Assembly: GCF_003073045.1 (NCBI RefSeq)
Contig: NC_037593.1
Span: 21,698,720 to 21,762,719, forward strand
Length of the DNA stretch: 64,000 nt
Source: Pomacea canaliculata
Taxonomy: Eukaryota; Mollusca; Gastropoda; Architaenioglossa; Ampullariidae
Direction: 5' to 3'
Positions 62,952 through 64,000 of the stretch are shown piece after piece. The notes beneath the pieces were generated by a model that searched no databases, was not told the DNA's origin, and saw nothing but the letters and a program-made list of their open reading frames with translations. A program made the translations under genes and the position numbers. The first letter of the stretch is position 1, and every line of letters starts with the position of its first letter.

Positions 62952-64000
62952 CTGTTGAATACAACATCCAACACACATACAATTGTAAAAATAAATGATT
63001 CTCCTTTAACTTTTAAAGATTTCGGAATTTAATAAATTTAGGACAAACATAATATACCAGTTAGCATATGTAACACCACCAAAAACAAAGAAAGAAAAGT
63101 ACATCTCTAAATGGAAATGCAAAACAGCTGCAAGTAAATGTGAACATAAGGAGCATACTGAAGAGAAGCAGATATGAATGCAACTAAAAATACAGTGCAT
63201 AGTATTCACAAACAGGCTTGATTGAAAGCAAGATAGTAGTTCATGTCATATTTAAATTTATAATGTCCAAAGTGAGAAAAAGGTGGGAAAAGGATGCAGT
63301 CATTTATAAGAGACAATTCAACTACAGCTATCAACAACTTGACCCCAGCTACAGAAAATTATTGAGTAATCTTGCATGTGGTCAATTTTGTCTGGATAAA
63401 ATTAGAAAATGTAATGCAAAAATTTTATATAGGGTAACCAGCAGCAGAGCATTATCTGTCATACACTGCAGCAGTAGTGCTAAGTGGCCTATGGAAATAA
63501 GTGCAATGATGAATTATATTACATGTCAAGTCATTTCTATGCAAAGGTGGTTTTATTGCATCAGCTCTCTGCAAAAAGTTGTCTGTTTGCGTTGAAGATG
63601 GAATGCATAGAAGTTGTTGCAGTACATTACAAGTGAATTTGTTCCATGGTGTGTTACTTCTTGAATGGTTTCTTTTTGGTTAAAGTATGACAAGATAAAT
63701 TATTCTTGCTGTTATGGAGCGTTCTGGAGGTATTTTTTAAGTTCCTTCGTGACTGTTGTTTAAGAAAAGATGCTTTATGATATGTGCAGTATTGAGAAAA
63801 CATTACAAAAAAATGAGTTATAAAGTATTGTTTTAAAAGAGGTATCAGGTACAATCCCACTGAACATAGGGGAGTGAACAGAGAGGAATGGTGTGTCATT
63901 AATGAATAGAGTGATATGGATATTTTACAGGTTTTCTAAAGTTAATTAAATATTAACTTTAAAGTATTATGGCTTAATTTGAAGTTCAAAAATTATGACA
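62952..64000. other. Right edge, probable first intron of the MIC27-like gene
   Basis: No exon or element recognised. Open frames on either strand here do not resemble APOO/APOOL N-termini or any other family I know. The missing start exon of the minus-strand gene should lie to the right of this edge. Confidence 0.5.

Noticed and set aside
63218-63595. 125-codon open frame at the right edge
   Set aside because: No recognisable domain, no splice or start context, AT-rich intronic composition.

Overview
The window looks like nuclear DNA of an invertebrate animal, most likely a mollusc or another lophotrochozoan. The genes are vertebrate-like metazoan orthologues cut by many GT-AG introns, the introns and intergenic DNA are AT-rich, and tRNA-derived SINEs, LINE fragments and hAT/MITE elements are scattered through them. 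The placement within lophotrochozoans is inference from general repeat and gene style; no marker gene fixes the species.

Layout, left to right. (1) An intronless, GC-rich GNAT acetyltransferase (2702-3322, +) with a probable untranslated first exon upstream. (2) A complete 13-exon phosphatidylserine synthase 1 gene (PTDSS1-like, 5976-12814, +; 474 aa). (3) About 9 kb of gene-poor DNA (13.1-22.3 kb) holding a hAT remnant with a transposase tail, a 44-bp tandem duplication and a SINE tail. (4) A GT11 alpha-1,2-fucosyltransferase-like gene (22277-23723, +), whose membrane anchor/stem and catalytic domain lie in different frames. (5) A complete 10-exon ALDH8A1 orthologue (26020-31706, +; about 490 aa). 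(6) A roughly 17.7-kb extracellular heparan-sulfate 6-O-endosulfatase gene (SULF1/2-like, 36575-54230, +; about 866 aa, at least 17 coding exons). (7) On the minus strand, the 3' six exons of an APOOL/MIC27-like MICOS subunit (58966-62951), whose N-terminal exon or exons are not seen.

The genes are unrelated housekeeping or secretory-pathway genes: ER phospholipid synthesis, Golgi fucosylation, kynurenine catabolism, extracellular heparan-sulfate editing and mitochondrial cristae structure. I see no operon-like logic and no novel biological system. The most useful observations concern gene integrity. ALDH8A1 exon 6 lacks two single bases, which pushes the catalytic-cysteine segment out of frame. 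SULF exon 4 lacks one C of a C-run. The fucosyltransferase changes frame between stem and catalytic domain. All three genes are otherwise well preserved, so consensus errors in the assembly are the simplest explanation, with real decay as the alternative. Other points are two alternative, in-phase 3' ends for SULF, a 17-nt microexon in the MIC27 gene, a 30-bp near-perfect palindrome, and several DNA transposons and SINEs with identifiable termini, one flanked by a perfect 11-bp target-site duplication.
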